A stretch of 64,000 bases of DNA from Gemmatimonas sp. UBA7669 (GCF_002483225.1 NZ_DLHL01000006.1:41584-105583); one strand, 5' to 3'; numbered from the stretch's first letter, positions 1 through 8,020 are shown. The notes: a model not told the origin generated them from the sequence alone. Numbers and translations: made by a program.

Positions 1-604
1 TGTTGAACAGGCCCACCTGCACCTTGCCGGCGAGATCGGGCAGTTCGTTGAGCGCGAAGATACCGCGATTGGCGCGCGGCAACATGCCGTAGTGGATGGT
101 CAGCTCGTCGCTCAGCAGATGCCCACCACGCGCGGCCTTGATGGGGTCCACGTCACCGATGATGTCGGCCACAGTGACGTCGGGCGTGGCCAGCTTCTCC
201 ACGTAGCGCTGCTCGCGGGCCACCCAGGCAATGGGCGTGTCGTCGCCGTGCTCGTCGATGAGCAGACGCGCATACCGGCTGATGGGGCGGAACGGGTCGT
301 CGTTGACCTCACTGCCCGCCACCACCGGCATGGCTTCGTCGAGCAGGGTCATGAGCGCACGCAGAATGCGCGACTTGGCCTGACCACGCAGCCCGAGCAG
401 GATGAAGTTGTGCCGCGCCAGCAGGGCGTTGACGATCTGCGGCATGACCGAGTCTTCATAGCCCAGCACGCCGCGGAACAGCGGGCCGCCATCCTGCAGG
501 CGGGCGATGAGGTTGCGGCGGATTTCTTCCTTCACGGATCCGGGCCGATTGGCGGCGTAGCCGGAACGTTTCAGGGCGCCCAGGGTGTCAGGAAGTCGCG
601 TCAC
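1..604 (-). CDS. MoxR/ChlI-like AAA ATPase, partial
   Basis: Runs leftward off the window edge; about 201 N-terminal residues are visible. The frame opens with GTG at 604-602 (MTRLPDTLGALKRSGY); there is no clear ribosome site, so the start is moderately sure. A variant P-loop, GLRGQAKS, sits near residues 71-78, preceded by a conserved FRGVLGYEDSVMPQI stretch and followed by LPRANRGIFALNELPD, typical of magnesium-chelatase-I/sigma-54-type AAA ATPases. Such proteins usually work with a von Willebrand factor A protein as a remodelling pair; the partner would lie beyond the edge. The substrate cannot be told from this fragment. It is transcribed away from the lipoprotein gene, with a 245 bp gap between them. 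Confidence 0.75.
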   Translation of the reverse strand, partial: MTRLPDTLGALKRSGYAANRPGSVKEEIRRNLIARLQDGGPLFRGVLGYEDSVMPQIVNALLARHNFILLGLRGQAKSRILRALMTLLDEAMPVVAGSEVNDDPFRPISRYARLLIDEHGDDTPIAWVAREQRYVEKLATPDVTVADIIGDVDPIKAARGGHLLSDELTIHYGMLPRANRGIFALNELPDLAGKVQVGLFN

Positions 605-729
605 AGGTTCAAAATGGTGAGAAGTGGAGCGCCGATCCGGGGACCAGCGCCTTCCGGAGTTGAGAAAATGCTTGGGGTGTAACGCTTTGCAGATCGCAGC
701 CTGAAGTGATTCTTAGCACCACCTTTCAC

Positions 730-757
730 TTGACAGGGTGTGACCTGACCGTAGTTT
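730..757 (+). promoter_or_regulatory. Candidate sigma-70-type promoter for the small lipoprotein
   Basis: A perfect TTGACA at 730-735 is followed after 16 bp by TAGTTT at 752-757 (a weak -10). The predicted transcript would carry a leader of about 85 nt, which includes a hairpin (GCCGTGCG paired with CGCACGGC, roughly 797-823). The weak -10 keeps confidence modest. Confidence 0.4.
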
Positions 758-849
758 GGAGGTGCAAGATCCCCGTCGGCACATCCGCCGAGGGGGCCGT
801 GCGCTTTTCTGGCCGCACGGCGCAAACACCGCCCCGTTGAGGTTTCTCC

Positions 850-1041
850 ATGAAGCGCATCGCCCTCGTCGCTGCTGCCCTCGTTCTCGCCGCCTGCTCC
901 GCCAAGGAAGAGGCGCCCGCCGCTGACTCGGCGATGGCTGCTCCGGCCGCCGCCGCCCCGGCCACGGATTCGGCCATGATGGCTCCGCCGGCTGACTCGA
1001 TGGCCACGGATTCCACGGCTGACACGACCAAGAAGATGTAA
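850..1041 (+). CDS. Small Ala/Ser/Asp-rich lipoprotein
   Basis: A 63-residue protein with a lipoprotein signal peptide: a Lys-Arg n-region, a hydrophobic stretch and a lipobox LAAC with Cys at residue 16. After cleavage about 48 residues remain, built from loosely repeated DSAMxAPxA and ADSMATDSTAD segments ending in KKM. It is expected to be lipid-anchored. No family is recognised and the function is unknown. GAGG lies 7 bases before the ATG. The gene is followed closely by a strong intrinsic terminator, so it is probably monocistronic. It is short but its signal peptide, ribosome site, promoter and terminator all agree. Confidence 0.8.
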   Translation: MKRIALVAAALVLAACSAKEEAPAADSAMAAPAAAAPATDSAMMAPPADSMATDSTADTTKKM

Positions 1042-1065
1042 TTCGAGACCCTTCGGGGTTTTGAG

Positions 1066-1104
1066 CTGCGGGCGGGAGCTTCTGGCTTCCGCCCGCAGTT
1101 TTTT
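1066..1104 (+). terminator. Rho-independent terminator after the lipoprotein gene
   Basis: A 15 bp near-perfect GC-rich stem (CTGCGGGCGG... paired with ...CCGCCCGCAG) with a short loop is followed by a run of six T. The run overlaps the stop codon (1103-1105) of the convergent ygfZ gene. Confidence 0.85.
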
Positions 1105-2206
1105 ATCCGGCCGCTTCGGTCGTGGCTTCATCGAATGGCAGCGCCACCACCGTCGCGGAAATGCTGCCGTTGCTTCCCGTCACCTGCACCGTGTCGCCAG
1201 GCGCGACCTCGCGACGGATCATGGCCATGGCAATGGCGCCGAGCCGCGGCGAGACCACGGTACTGCGTACGTCACCCACGTCCTTGCCGGTGCCGTCCAG
1301 CACACGCGCGTGCTGTGGCAGCACCTCCTGTGCGGTGAGTCCCCGCAGATGGCGATTGACATGCCCACGGAAATGCACACGCGCGACGGTCTCCTGTCCG
1401 GTGTAGCAGCCCTTGGTGAACGAGATGGCACCGAGCATGTCGAGATTGGCTTCCTGCGGGATGGTGTTCTCGTCCATGTCCACCCCGTAGGCGGGTCGGC
1501 CGCCCTCAATGCGTGCCACGTTCCACACCGCCCGACTGCCGCGACGGTAGCTGGAGGCCTGCACGAAACGCGAGAGTGTTTCGCGATCTTCTGCGCGGGC
1601 GAGTACGACGAAGCCCGGCAGTGCCCCCATGACCGGCGCGCGAATGAGCCGCACGGTGATGCCATCCACGCTCCACGGGGCGTGTCCCCACACGGGCCAC
1701 GCGTCCAGCTTCGCGATACGCTCCTGCAACGCGCCGCCGGGGGCATCCGGTTCCGAGCGGGCGCTGTTCTCGCTGCCGAGGCGCGCCACGGCGTCGGCGG
1801 CCATTTGGCCGTACACCAGCCAGGTGGCCCAGGACTCGTGGTCGTCGTGCACCTTGGCGAGTCGCGGATTGATGTACTTGCGCGCCATGCTCAGCCAGGC
1901 CTCGGCGCAGTCGCGAATGACCGTGCAGAGGAAGGTCTCGTCGTCGAGGCGCGCGACGTACATGTCGCAGACCACCTTGCCCTTGGGCGTGAGCGCAACG
2001 GCGTGCAGGCCGCGTCCCACCTCGAGCGCGGCCACGTCGTTGGTGACGAGCCCGTTCAGCGCTTCGGCGGCCTTGGGGCCGGCAATGGTGCTCCAATGGT
2101 TCTGCGCCTCGAACCACACGGCGCGGCGACGGAGGTCGTGGTAGGCCTCCACGTCGTCTGCGCCAAGCGGCGCCGGATAGAGCAGGTCGGTCGAGTCGAT
2201 GGGCAT
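1103..2206 (-). CDS. ygfZ: YgfZ/GcvT-like folate-binding protein
   Basis: A 367-residue protein of the aminomethyltransferase-like family. It carries the YgfZ signature KGCYTGQE at residues 265-272, with the conserved cysteine at 267. The family binds tetrahydrofolate and supports assembly or repair of certain iron-sulfur enzymes in the cytoplasm. The early segment NGLVTNDVAALEVGRGLHAVALTPKGKV matches the usual folate-binding fold start. Length is close to family norm (about 325-370). It ends convergently with the lipoprotein gene; upstream of its start lies a 440 bp gene-free region full of hairpin repeats. GlcF and GlcE nearby also carry Fe-S or flavin cofactors, but no operon link is visible. 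Confidence 0.88.
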   Translation of the reverse strand: MPIDSTDLLYPAPLGADDVEAYHDLRRRAVWFEAQNHWSTIAGPKAAEALNGLVTNDVAALEVGRGLHAVALTPKGKVVCDMYVARLDDETFLCTVIRDCAEAWLSMARKYINPRLAKVHDDHESWATWLVYGQMAADAVARLGSENSARSEPDAPGGALQERIAKLDAWPVWGHAPWSVDGITVRLIRAPVMGALPGFVVLARAEDRETLSRFVQASSYRRGSRAVWNVARIEGGRPAYGVDMDENTIPQEANLDMLGAISFTKGCYTGQETVARVHFRGHVNRHLRGLTAQEVLPQHARVLDGTGKDVGDVRSTVVSPRLGAIAMAMIRREVAPGDTVQVTGSNGSISATVVALPFDEATTEAAG

Positions 2207-2247
2207 GGTTGGAAATCTATCGACCTGCAGCCAAGAAACGACTGACC

Positions 2248-2392
2248 TTGCCTTCCTCCTCTGCGCCCTCTGCGTCCTCGTTCCCTCTGCGTGAGCTGTT
2301 CACGATCCGGCTGCACCGACCGACCTCGCGGCCTACGCGAGATCGTCAACCGCTCACGCTGAGACAAGGAGGAAAGGAGGGCGCAGAGAGCA
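2248..2392. repeat. Family C inverted repeat, first unit
   Basis: The left arm (about 2248-2306: CTCTGCGCCCTCTGCGTCC... through GTGAGCTGTTCACGATC) pairs imperfectly with the right arm (about 2338-2392: GATCGTCAACCGCTCACGC... through GGGCGCAGAGAG). The element lies in the gap between ygfZ and the HAD gene (2207-2645), where no coding gene is credible. Confidence 0.7.
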
Positions 2393-2401
2393 ACTGTCTG
2401 G

Positions 2402-2455
2402 GTCAAACTGCCTTGTCGCGGATGACGCGGATTGGGCGGAAACCACACGGATCAG
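2402..2455 (+). repeat. Family D half element
   Basis: About 50 bp starting TCAAACTGCCTTGTCGCGGA is nearly identical to one arm of the perfect-looking inverted repeat at 9186-9340. Only one arm is well preserved here, and it sits between two family C hairpins. Confidence 0.75.
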
Positions 2456-2480
2456 ACATGAGAGCCAATCCGTGGACGAT

Positions 2481-2606
2481 CGACTCCTCTGCGCTCTCTG
2501 CTGTTCTCCTGCAGTTCTCTGCGTGAGCGGTTGACGATCTCGCGGTAGTAACGAGTGTCGGTGCAGAAGCCGAATCGTCGAGAGCTCGCGCAGAGCAAGG
2601 CTCAAA
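2481..2606. repeat. Family C inverted repeat, second unit
   Basis: The left part (CTCCTCTGCGCTCTCTGCTG through GTGAGCGGTTGACGATCTCG) matches the reverse complement of the first family C unit's right arm. It pairs more weakly with 2565-2606 (GAATCGTCGAGAGCTCGCGC). The rest of the gap, 2607-2645, shows nothing recognisable. Confidence 0.6.
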
Positions 2607-2645
2607 GGCTTCGTTTCAGCGCGTACTGAAAAACATCGAAGAAGG

Positions 2646-3215
2646 TCAAGGATCGACTGCCGGTAGAGGGGGACGAGCGGTAAGGTCATGTACCTGACGT
2701 TGCGCACTGGCAACTCCAAGTCGGTTCAACCGCTCGTCGATGTGCTGCCAACTGCGGTCGAAACTGCTGCCGGCGCCACGAGGCGGGTCGTCGGCGCAGC
2801 GCAGCAAGCTGACCTGTGTGTCGAGCCCACTCAGCGCCAAGAGCGGCTCGACATGACGGCGTTCGCTGTCGCTGCGCAGCACGACACGATGGCCCGCCGC
2901 CACGGCATCGCGCAGCGCCGCGAGTCCCTCAGGCACGAGGGGCACACCATGCGCGATGATGCCGGCGTAAAGACGCTGCGCGCGCAGCAGCACAAGGTCG
3001 TGTCGTGTGAAATCCTGTGGCGTCGGGTCGAGCTGCTGCAGGGCCTCGGCCATGGCGCGGCCGGGCAGCGCGTCGCGCACGAGCTCTTCGGCGATGGGCA
3101 TACCCTCTGCAGCCAGCGCTTCATGCAGCGCCGCCGTGCGCGCAGGCAGGGTGTCGAACAGCACGCCGTCAAATGCGAGAATGACTGCGTGCTGGACGGG
3201 TGGGCCGGCGTTCAC
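2646..3215 (-). CDS. Degenerate HAD-like hydrolase, last gene of glc operon
   Basis: A 189-residue protein with the fold pattern of phosphoglycolate-phosphatase-type HAD hydrolases: an N-terminal FDGVLFDT motif, a helical cap, then VVLRSDS (motif II-like). The GTG start at 3215 shares GTGA with the glcF stop, so it is translationally coupled to the glycolate operon. The normal DxDG motif reads AFDG (GCA TTT GAC GGC), so the nucleophilic aspartate is replaced by alanine. Motif III lysine and motif IV acidic residues are not obvious. Family membership is clear, catalysis is doubtful. A phosphoglycolate phosphatase would fit the pathway; this may be a non-catalytic relative. Confidence 0.75.
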   Translation of the reverse strand: MNAGPPVQHAVILAFDGVLFDTLPARTAALHEALAAEGMPIAEELVRDALPGRAMAEALQQLDPTPQDFTRHDLVLLRAQRLYAGIIAHGVPLVPEGLAALRDAVAAGHRVVLRSDSERRHVEPLLALSGLDTQVSLLRCADDPPRGAGSSFDRSWQHIDERLNRLGVASAQRQVHDLTARPPLPAVDP

Positions 3216-4669
3216 CGCGTTGCCGCTGACTGGTTGTACGACGCGGCCAGCAACTCGATGGGATGTTTGACGACCACACTCGAGCCGGCGAGGTGCAGGC
3301 CCGCGCCAATCTGCATGAGGCACCCGGGATTGCCGGTGGCCAGCACCTCGGCGTGCGTTTCGGCAATGCGCTGCAGCTTGGGGGCCAGCACGGCGTCTGA
3401 TGTATCGGGCTCGACGAGATTGTAGATGCCCGCACTCCCGCAGCATTGATCGGCGTCTTCGAGCGGCACGAGCTCGAGACCCGAAATGTGCTCGAGCACG
3501 GCCAGCGGCTGACGCACGACACGCTGCGCATGCATCTGATGACAGGGCGGGTCGTGGGTGACACGCAGCGGCAACGCGGTGCTGCCGGTCTTTGGGCCAA
3601 CCGATGCGAGCCACTCACTCACGTCGCGGGTCTTTTGTGCAACGCGCGTGGCGCGTTCGGCCCAGGACGGGTCGTCGTGCAGCAGATGGCCGTACTGCTT
3701 GAGCATGGCGCCACACCCGGCCGCGTTGACGATGATGACGTCGGGGTTGCTGCGCTCGAAGGCGGCGATGTTGGCGCGGGCGAGGGCGCGCGCGCCGTCC
3801 ATGTCGCCGGCGTGAGCGTGCAGAGCGCCGCAGCAGCGCTGGCCTTTCGTGTCGATGCACTTGGCACCGTTGGCTTGGACGGCGGTCTGGGTGTCGTGGT
3901 TGATGTGGTTCAGCAGACCGTGCATGACACAACCTTCCAACAGCGAAACAGCGATAGCCGTGTCACGGAAGCCGTTGGCGGAGGAAACAGCGATAGCCGT
4001 GTCGCGGAAGCCGTTGCTTGCAGCAACTCCGGAAGCCGTAGAGTGGGAGCCGCTCGAGGACGGCACTGCGGTAGCTGAAGGGCGGGAGCCGTGGGTGCGC
4101 GTGAGTGGCGTTGGTCGTGTGCTGGCCAACATCGCGAGGGGAAAGCCAAGACGGCGCGGCAGTTTTGGCGCGAGCCAAGCGGGCAGGCGCGTGTCGCGAA
4201 AGAGGCGCGCCGCGAACAACACCGTATGCAACAGCGCGTGCATGCGGAACACACGCAGAATGACGCGTGCCACCAGTGGCAGGCCACGCAGCGGCGCGAG
4301 CGTGGCGCGTGTGGCTTCGATCAGCTCGCCATAGGGCACACCCGACGGACAGGCGGTTTCGCAGGCGCGGCAGCCGAGGCAGCGATCGAAGTGCGCGCCC
4401 ACCTCGGGGTCGGTGGGGGCGATGTCGCCGTCGAGCAAACGACGCATGAGCACGAGACGACCACGCGGTGAGTCGTTCTCGTCCTCGAGGTTCACATACG
4501 TGGGACAGGCCTGCAGACAGAAGCCGCAGTGCACGCAGGCATCGAGGCCCTTGGCGGCATCGGCCAGCGGCGTATGCGGCAGGGCACAGGGACTGGGCGC
4601 GACGTTGGCTGACACGATGTTGGCTGACACGATGTTCGCTGACACGATGTTGGCTGACACGTTGCTCAT
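3212..4669 (-). CDS. glcF: Glycolate oxidase iron-sulfur subunit GlcF
   Basis: A 485-residue subunit that passes electrons from the flavin subunits GlcD/GlcE to the membrane chain. Two 4Fe-4S motifs are present: C45-x2-C48-x2-C51-x3-C55P and C97-x2-C100-x2-C103-x3-C107P. Two C-terminal CCG domains follow, with GQRCCGALHAHAG and DQCCGSAGIYN. Family members are about 410 residues. The excess comes from an N-terminal run of VSANI pentapeptides (15 bp tandem repeat) and a central low-complexity insert, about residues 190-245, that contains NGFRDTAIAVS twice and matches intergenic family A repeat sequence. The gene starts 10 bp after the glcE stop. Confidence 0.92.
   Translation of the reverse strand: MSNVSANIVSANIVSANIVSANVAPSPCALPHTPLADAAKGLDACVHCGFCLQACPTYVNLEDENDSPRGRLVLMRRLLDGDIAPTDPEVGAHFDRCLGCRACETACPSGVPYGELIEATRATLAPLRGLPLVARVILRVFRMHALLHTVLFAARLFRDTRLPAWLAPKLPRRLGFPLAMLASTRPTPLTRTHGSRPSATAVPSSSGSHSTASGVAASNGFRDTAIAVSSANGFRDTAIAVSLLEGCVMHGLLNHINHDTQTAVQANGAKCIDTKGQRCCGALHAHAGDMDGARALARANIAAFERSNPDVIIVNAAGCGAMLKQYGHLLHDDPSWAERATRVAQKTRDVSEWLASVGPKTGSTALPLRVTHDPPCHQMHAQRVVRQPLAVLEHISGLELVPLEDADQCCGSAGIYNLVEPDTSDAVLAPKLQRIAETHAEVLATGNPGCLMQIGAGLHLAGSSVVVKHPIELLAASYNQSAATR
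3940..4050 (-). repeat. Family A repeat fragment inside glcF
   Basis: Two tandem copies of a unit like GAAACAGCGATAGCCGTGTC followed by a GGAAGCCGTTG segment are recognisable on the plus strand. They match the left half of the intergenic family A palindromes. They lie in frame within glcF and encode the duplicated FRDTAIAVS segment. Only one arm of the palindrome is present. Confidence 0.7.
4604..4663 (-). repeat. 15 bp tandem repeat in the glcF 5' end
   Basis: Four head-to-tail copies of a 15 bp unit (GTTGGCTGACACGAT on the plus strand, with slight variation). They encode S-A-N-I-V repeated at the extreme N-terminus of GlcF, before the first iron-sulfur motif. Confidence 0.85.
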
Positions 4670-4679
4670 GGATTGATGC

Positions 4680-5924
4680 TCATGGCGTCTGCACTACGGC
4701 GTCGTGCAGCAACTCGGGCGCCACGCGCCATGGGCTGCAGAGCCCTGCCGGGTCGAATCGTGCCTTCACCTGCTGATCGAGAGCGGAACGCGGTGCGGGC
4801 ACGGCGCGCCCCTGATCCCATGCCATGCTGATGCGATGCAGTGCGCCCTGCGCGGCGGCGTGGTGGTAGAGCAGATCGAGTTGTGTGTCCAGCGATTCGT
4901 GCGAGGCGTGATCACGCGGTACGACCAGTCGCAGGCCGCCGCGCTCCACGTGATACTGCCAGGAGGCATTCGTGAACGTGCGGTGTACGGCCTGCACAAA
5001 GGGCAGGGCGTCGCTTCGCGGCGTGCGGAGTCGCATCACGGCGGCGTCGACCGGCGTGTGACGCAGGCCGTCCAGTGGCGAGGGATCGTTGGCGCTACCC
5101 GATGCTCCGCTGTTGGCGTCCACGTTGGCGTCCACGTTGGCGTCGATGGCACCCAGGTCCTCCACGTCAGACGGGCTCACGCCCGCGAGTGCGGCGAGAT
5201 GCGCACGCAGCGCCTGCACACGCGCAGCGTTGCCGCTCACGCGCGCCCAGAGAGTGAGCGGCTGACCTGGCGTGTGGCAGAGCAGCATGGGCAGCGGCGC
5301 ACGCTGCGCGATGAGCGCGGGCAGGCAGGTGGCCAACGCGTTCACCACGGGCTGCTCGAGCGTCACGCGCATGAGCTGATCATGCGGCGGCCTGGCATGC
5401 AGACGCAGACTGAGTTGCGTGATGATGCCCAAGGTGCCGTGCGCGCCGGTGAAGAGGCGCACGAGATCAAAGCCGGCCACGTTCTTCACCACGCGGCCAC
5501 CGGCACGCAGCACCTCACCCGTGCCGTCCACCACCTCGAGTCCCAGCACGAGATCTCGCATGAGCAGATCGCCGAGTGCGAGTGGTGCAGTGGCGGCGGT
5601 GGATGCCATGGCGCCCAGGGTGCTCTCTTCGCTGCCATAGGGCGCCAGCGCAAACATCTGCCCATGTGCGGCCGTGACCTGCGTGAGTTCACGCCAGGTC
5701 ATGCCGGCGCCCACGGTAATGACCAGGTCCCCGGGTTCGTATTCCACCACGTTGGCGTGATGTGCACGTACCGACACCGGCGTGGCGTCGGCAAAGGGGC
5801 CGCCACCGTGCCGCCAGGTGCCGGAGCCCAGGGGGCGGAAGCTACGCTGGCTTTCGAGGTGGTCACGCACGATGTGGGCAACGGGCGTGACGGCATGCGT
5901 TGTTGCAGACATCACGTCAGTCAT
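4680..5924 (-). CDS. glcE: Glycolate oxidase FAD-binding subunit GlcE
   Basis: A 414-residue protein of the FAD/FMN-containing dehydrogenase (PCMH-type) family. It shows RPLGSGTWRHGG, the flavin-binding stretch APYGSEESTLGAMAST, and GRVVKNVAGFDLVRLFTGAHGTLGIIT. GlcE works with GlcD and GlcF to oxidise glycolate to glyoxylate at the cytoplasmic membrane. The ATG at 5924-5922 overlaps the glcD stop (ATGA); a longer frame upstream would run inside glcD and was not used. Around residue 260 there is a short low-complexity insert (AIDANVDANVDANSG) produced by a 12 bp tandem repeat at 5112-5147. Confidence 0.9.
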   Translation of the reverse strand: MTDVMSATTHAVTPVAHIVRDHLESQRSFRPLGSGTWRHGGGPFADATPVSVRAHHANVVEYEPGDLVITVGAGMTWRELTQVTAAHGQMFALAPYGSEESTLGAMASTAATAPLALGDLLMRDLVLGLEVVDGTGEVLRAGGRVVKNVAGFDLVRLFTGAHGTLGIITQLSLRLHARPPHDQLMRVTLEQPVVNALATCLPALIAQRAPLPMLLCHTPGQPLTLWARVSGNAARVQALRAHLAALAGVSPSDVEDLGAIDANVDANVDANSGASGSANDPSPLDGLRHTPVDAAVMRLRTPRSDALPFVQAVHRTFTNASWQYHVERGGLRLVVPRDHASHESLDTQLDLLYHHAAAQGALHRISMAWDQGRAVPAPRSALDQQVKARFDPAGLCSPWRVAPELLHDAVVQTP

Positions 5925-7318
5925 CGCACCACACCCGCCCATTCGCGGCAGCTGTGCACGGGCACGACCTTGCCGGGATTGGCACGGCGATCGGGGTCGA
6001 AGACCGAGCGCAAGCGACACATGGCATCGAGTGTGGGTGCGTCGAAGAGTCGGTCCATGTAGCCGATCTTGTCGAGGCCCACCCCGTGTTCACCCGTAAT
6101 GGTGCCGCCGGCATCGATGCAGGTCTGCATGATGTCCTTCATGGCCGCATGCACGCGGGCGTCCTGTTGGGCATCGCGCGCGTCGTAGGGAATGTTGGGA
6201 TGCAGGTTGCCGTCGCCGGCGTGAAACACGTTGCACACCTTCACCCCGTGCCGGATGCCAATGGCCTCGATGCGTTCCAGCACCTCGGGCAGTCGGGTGC
6301 GTGGCACGACGGCGTCCTGCACCACGAGCGACGGCGCGATGCGGCCCATGGCACCAAAGGCCTTCTTGCGGCCCTGCCAGAGTCGCATGCGGTCGGCGGG
6401 CTCGGTGGCGACTCGTACGGCGCGCGCGCCGTTGGCCATGCAGGCCTCGCGTATGATGGCCACGTCCTCGTCCAGACCCGCGTCAGGGCCATCCACTTCA
6501 CAGAGCAGGATGGCTGCGGCATCGACGGGATAGCCGGCGGCATAGATGCTGGCTTCGACGGCGCGGATGGTGGCGTTGTCCATCATCTCGAGCGCCGCCG
6601 GTACAATGCCGCTGGCAATGATGCGCGAGACGGCGCGTGCCGCGTCGGTGACCTGCGAGAAGTCGGCCAGCAGGGTATGCACGGCGTCGGGCAGCGGCAC
6701 GAGGCGCACGGTGACCTGCGTGGCCACGCCAAAGCAGCCTTCACTGCCCACGAAGGTGCCGAGCAGGTCGTAGCCTTCACTTTCGCCGTGGGCGTCACCA
6801 AGGCGTACCAGCGAGCCATCGGGCAGCAGCACTTCGCACTCGAGCACGTGATTGAGGGTGACGCCGTACTTGAGGCAGTGTGGTCCACCGGCGTTTTCGG
6901 CCACGTTGCCGCCAATGGTGCAGACCGTCTGGCTGCTGGGGTCGGGCGCGTAGTGCAGGCCGAACTTGACGGTCTCGCGCGACAGCCGCGCATTGACGAC
7001 GCCGGGCTCCACGCGCGCGAGTCGGTTGACCGGGTCGACGTCGAGAATGCGCGTGAGGCGATTGAGGCCGATGAGCACGACGCCGTCGGCGAGGGCGCCG
7101 CCTGAGAGCCCGGTGCCGGCGCCGCGGGGCACGAAGGGGGTGCCGGTGCGGGCGAGTTCACGCACCACGGCAATCAGTTCTTCGCGTGTGCCCGGGAAGA
7201 CGGCCAGCGACGGGGTGGCGTGGTAGCCGGGCAGACCGTCGGCATCGTAGGGGGCGAGGGCGGCGGGGCGGGACTTGACCCAGCGTTCCCCGACGATGGA
7301 GGACAAACGATTGCGCAT
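5921..7318 (-). CDS. glcD: Glycolate oxidase FAD-linked subunit GlcD
   Basis: A 465-residue flavoprotein that carries the glycolate dehydrogenase active site. It has an FAD-binding domain with PRGAGTGLSGGA and CTIGGNVAENAGGPHCLKYG. The FAD-linked oxidase C-terminal domain shows HAGDGNLHPN and GEHGVGLDK. The ATG at 7318 is chosen because the longer frame would begin within a family A repeat that starts about 15 bp upstream. It is the first gene of glcD-glcE-glcF-HAD, all overlapping or nearly so. Since the repeat fills the space to the preceding gene, any operon promoter must lie inside or upstream of the repeat. A D-lactate dehydrogenase is an alternative, but the GlcDEF order argues for glycolate. 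Confidence 0.92.
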   Translation of the reverse strand: MRNRLSSIVGERWVKSRPAALAPYDADGLPGYHATPSLAVFPGTREELIAVVRELARTGTPFVPRGAGTGLSGGALADGVVLIGLNRLTRILDVDPVNRLARVEPGVVNARLSRETVKFGLHYAPDPSSQTVCTIGGNVAENAGGPHCLKYGVTLNHVLECEVLLPDGSLVRLGDAHGESEGYDLLGTFVGSEGCFGVATQVTVRLVPLPDAVHTLLADFSQVTDAARAVSRIIASGIVPAALEMMDNATIRAVEASIYAAGYPVDAAAILLCEVDGPDAGLDEDVAIIREACMANGARAVRVATEPADRMRLWQGRKKAFGAMGRIAPSLVVQDAVVPRTRLPEVLERIEAIGIRHGVKVCNVFHAGDGNLHPNIPYDARDAQQDARVHAAMKDIMQTCIDAGGTITGEHGVGLDKIGYMDRLFDAPTLDAMCRLRSVFDPDRRANPGKVVPVHSCREWAGVVR

Positions 7319-7332
7319 GCGGCGGAATCTAC

Positions 7333-7550
7333 AACAGCAGACAGCGACGGCCTTACCGCGAAACGGCAAACCGCGATAGCCGTGGTTCGGAAGCCTTTAC
7401 GCCAGAAGCCTGAAAGGCAGAAGCCCCAACTGCAGGACTGCAGTCGGGGCTTCCGGGGTGTGGCTTCTGAGGTAATGGCTTCTGGCGTAAAGGCTGCCGC
7501 CGTTTGCCGTTTCGCTGTTTGCTGTGCCGCAGTTTGCAGTCGCTGTTCAA
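7333..7550. repeat. Family A palindromic element, copy R1
   Basis: An imperfect palindrome centred near 7432-7445 (CCCAACTGCAGGACTGCAGT). Both arms carry GAAGCC motifs at about 13-15 bp spacing and the flank AAACGGCAAACCGCGATAGCC. The right end runs to the stop codon of the receiver gene (TGA at 7549-7547); the left end lies about 15 bp from the glcD start. Confidence 0.85.
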
Positions 7551-7930
7551 ACCCCTCGGACTGTCGCCACCATATCGCGGAGCGTTGCCAGGTCGAACGG
7601 CTTTTGCAGCACGTAGGGGTGTTCCGCCATCACCGACCCTGCCGGCGCATCCGCCACCGCGTCGCCGGTGGTGAGGATGATGCGCTGGGCAAGGTCCGGA
7701 CGCTCGGTGCGCAGCAGCCCCAGGACGGCCTCGCCGCTCAGGTGCGGCAGGTGCAGGTCGCACACCACGACCTCGTAGCGCTGGTCCTCGGCGTCGGGAC
7801 TTTCGCGCAACATGCGCAGCGCGACTTCACCGTCATCGGCTTCGTCCACCTGATACTGTTGGCGTTCGAACCACCGTTTGAGGGCGAACCGTATCCCGGC
7901 TTCATCATCCACGATCAACGCACGAGGCAC
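7547..7930 (-). CDS. Single-domain response regulator (receiver only)
   Basis: A 127-residue CheY-like receiver. It shows the acidic pocket VDDE, the phospho-acceptor aspartate in VVVCDLHLPHLSGE, the conserved threonine in IILTTGD and the lysine in VLQKPF. No output domain follows, so it would act by protein contact in a phosphorelay. GTG at 7930 was chosen over an ATG at 8023 because GGAG sits 8 bases before it and the receiver fold begins at once; the longer version adds 31 residues with no family match. It has no adjacent kinase. Family A repeat R1 starts on its stop codon. Confidence 0.85.
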   Translation of the reverse strand: MPRALIVDDEAGIRFALKRWFERQQYQVDEADDGEVALRMLRESPDAEDQRYEVVVCDLHLPHLSGEAVLGLLRTERPDLAQRIILTTGDAVADAPAGSVMAEHPYVLQKPFDLATLRDMVATVRGV

Positions 7931-8006
7931 TGCACTACTCCGCTTGAAACAGGAAACGGCGACTGCCCGTTCGTCCGGGTGCCGCCGTTCCTGAAAGTTA
8001 GACGAA

Positions 8007-8020
8007 TGCGGAAATCCGCA
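8007..8020. promoter_or_regulatory. 14 bp perfect palindrome upstream of the receiver gene
   Basis: TGCGGAAATCCGCA is perfectly symmetric (6 bp arms, 2 bp centre), 77 bp upstream of the receiver start in the gap between it and the sigma factor gene. It could be an operator; no known consensus is recognised. Confidence 0.3.

Noticed and set aside
1..604. Photosynthetic magnesium chelatase subunit BchI
   Set aside because: The AAA core is ChlI-like, but the P-loop and surrounding words fit the broad MoxR-like group, and no bacteriochlorophyll gene is near.
1061..2245. 394-codon plus-strand frame across ygfZ
   Set aside because: It starts inside the terminator and opposes the recognisable YgfZ protein.
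4704..6062. Long plus-strand frame across glcE
   Set aside because: It is antisense to GlcE, lacks any motif and is compositionally a shadow; similar frames across glcD, feoB, tamA and the ABC exporter were rejected for the same reason.
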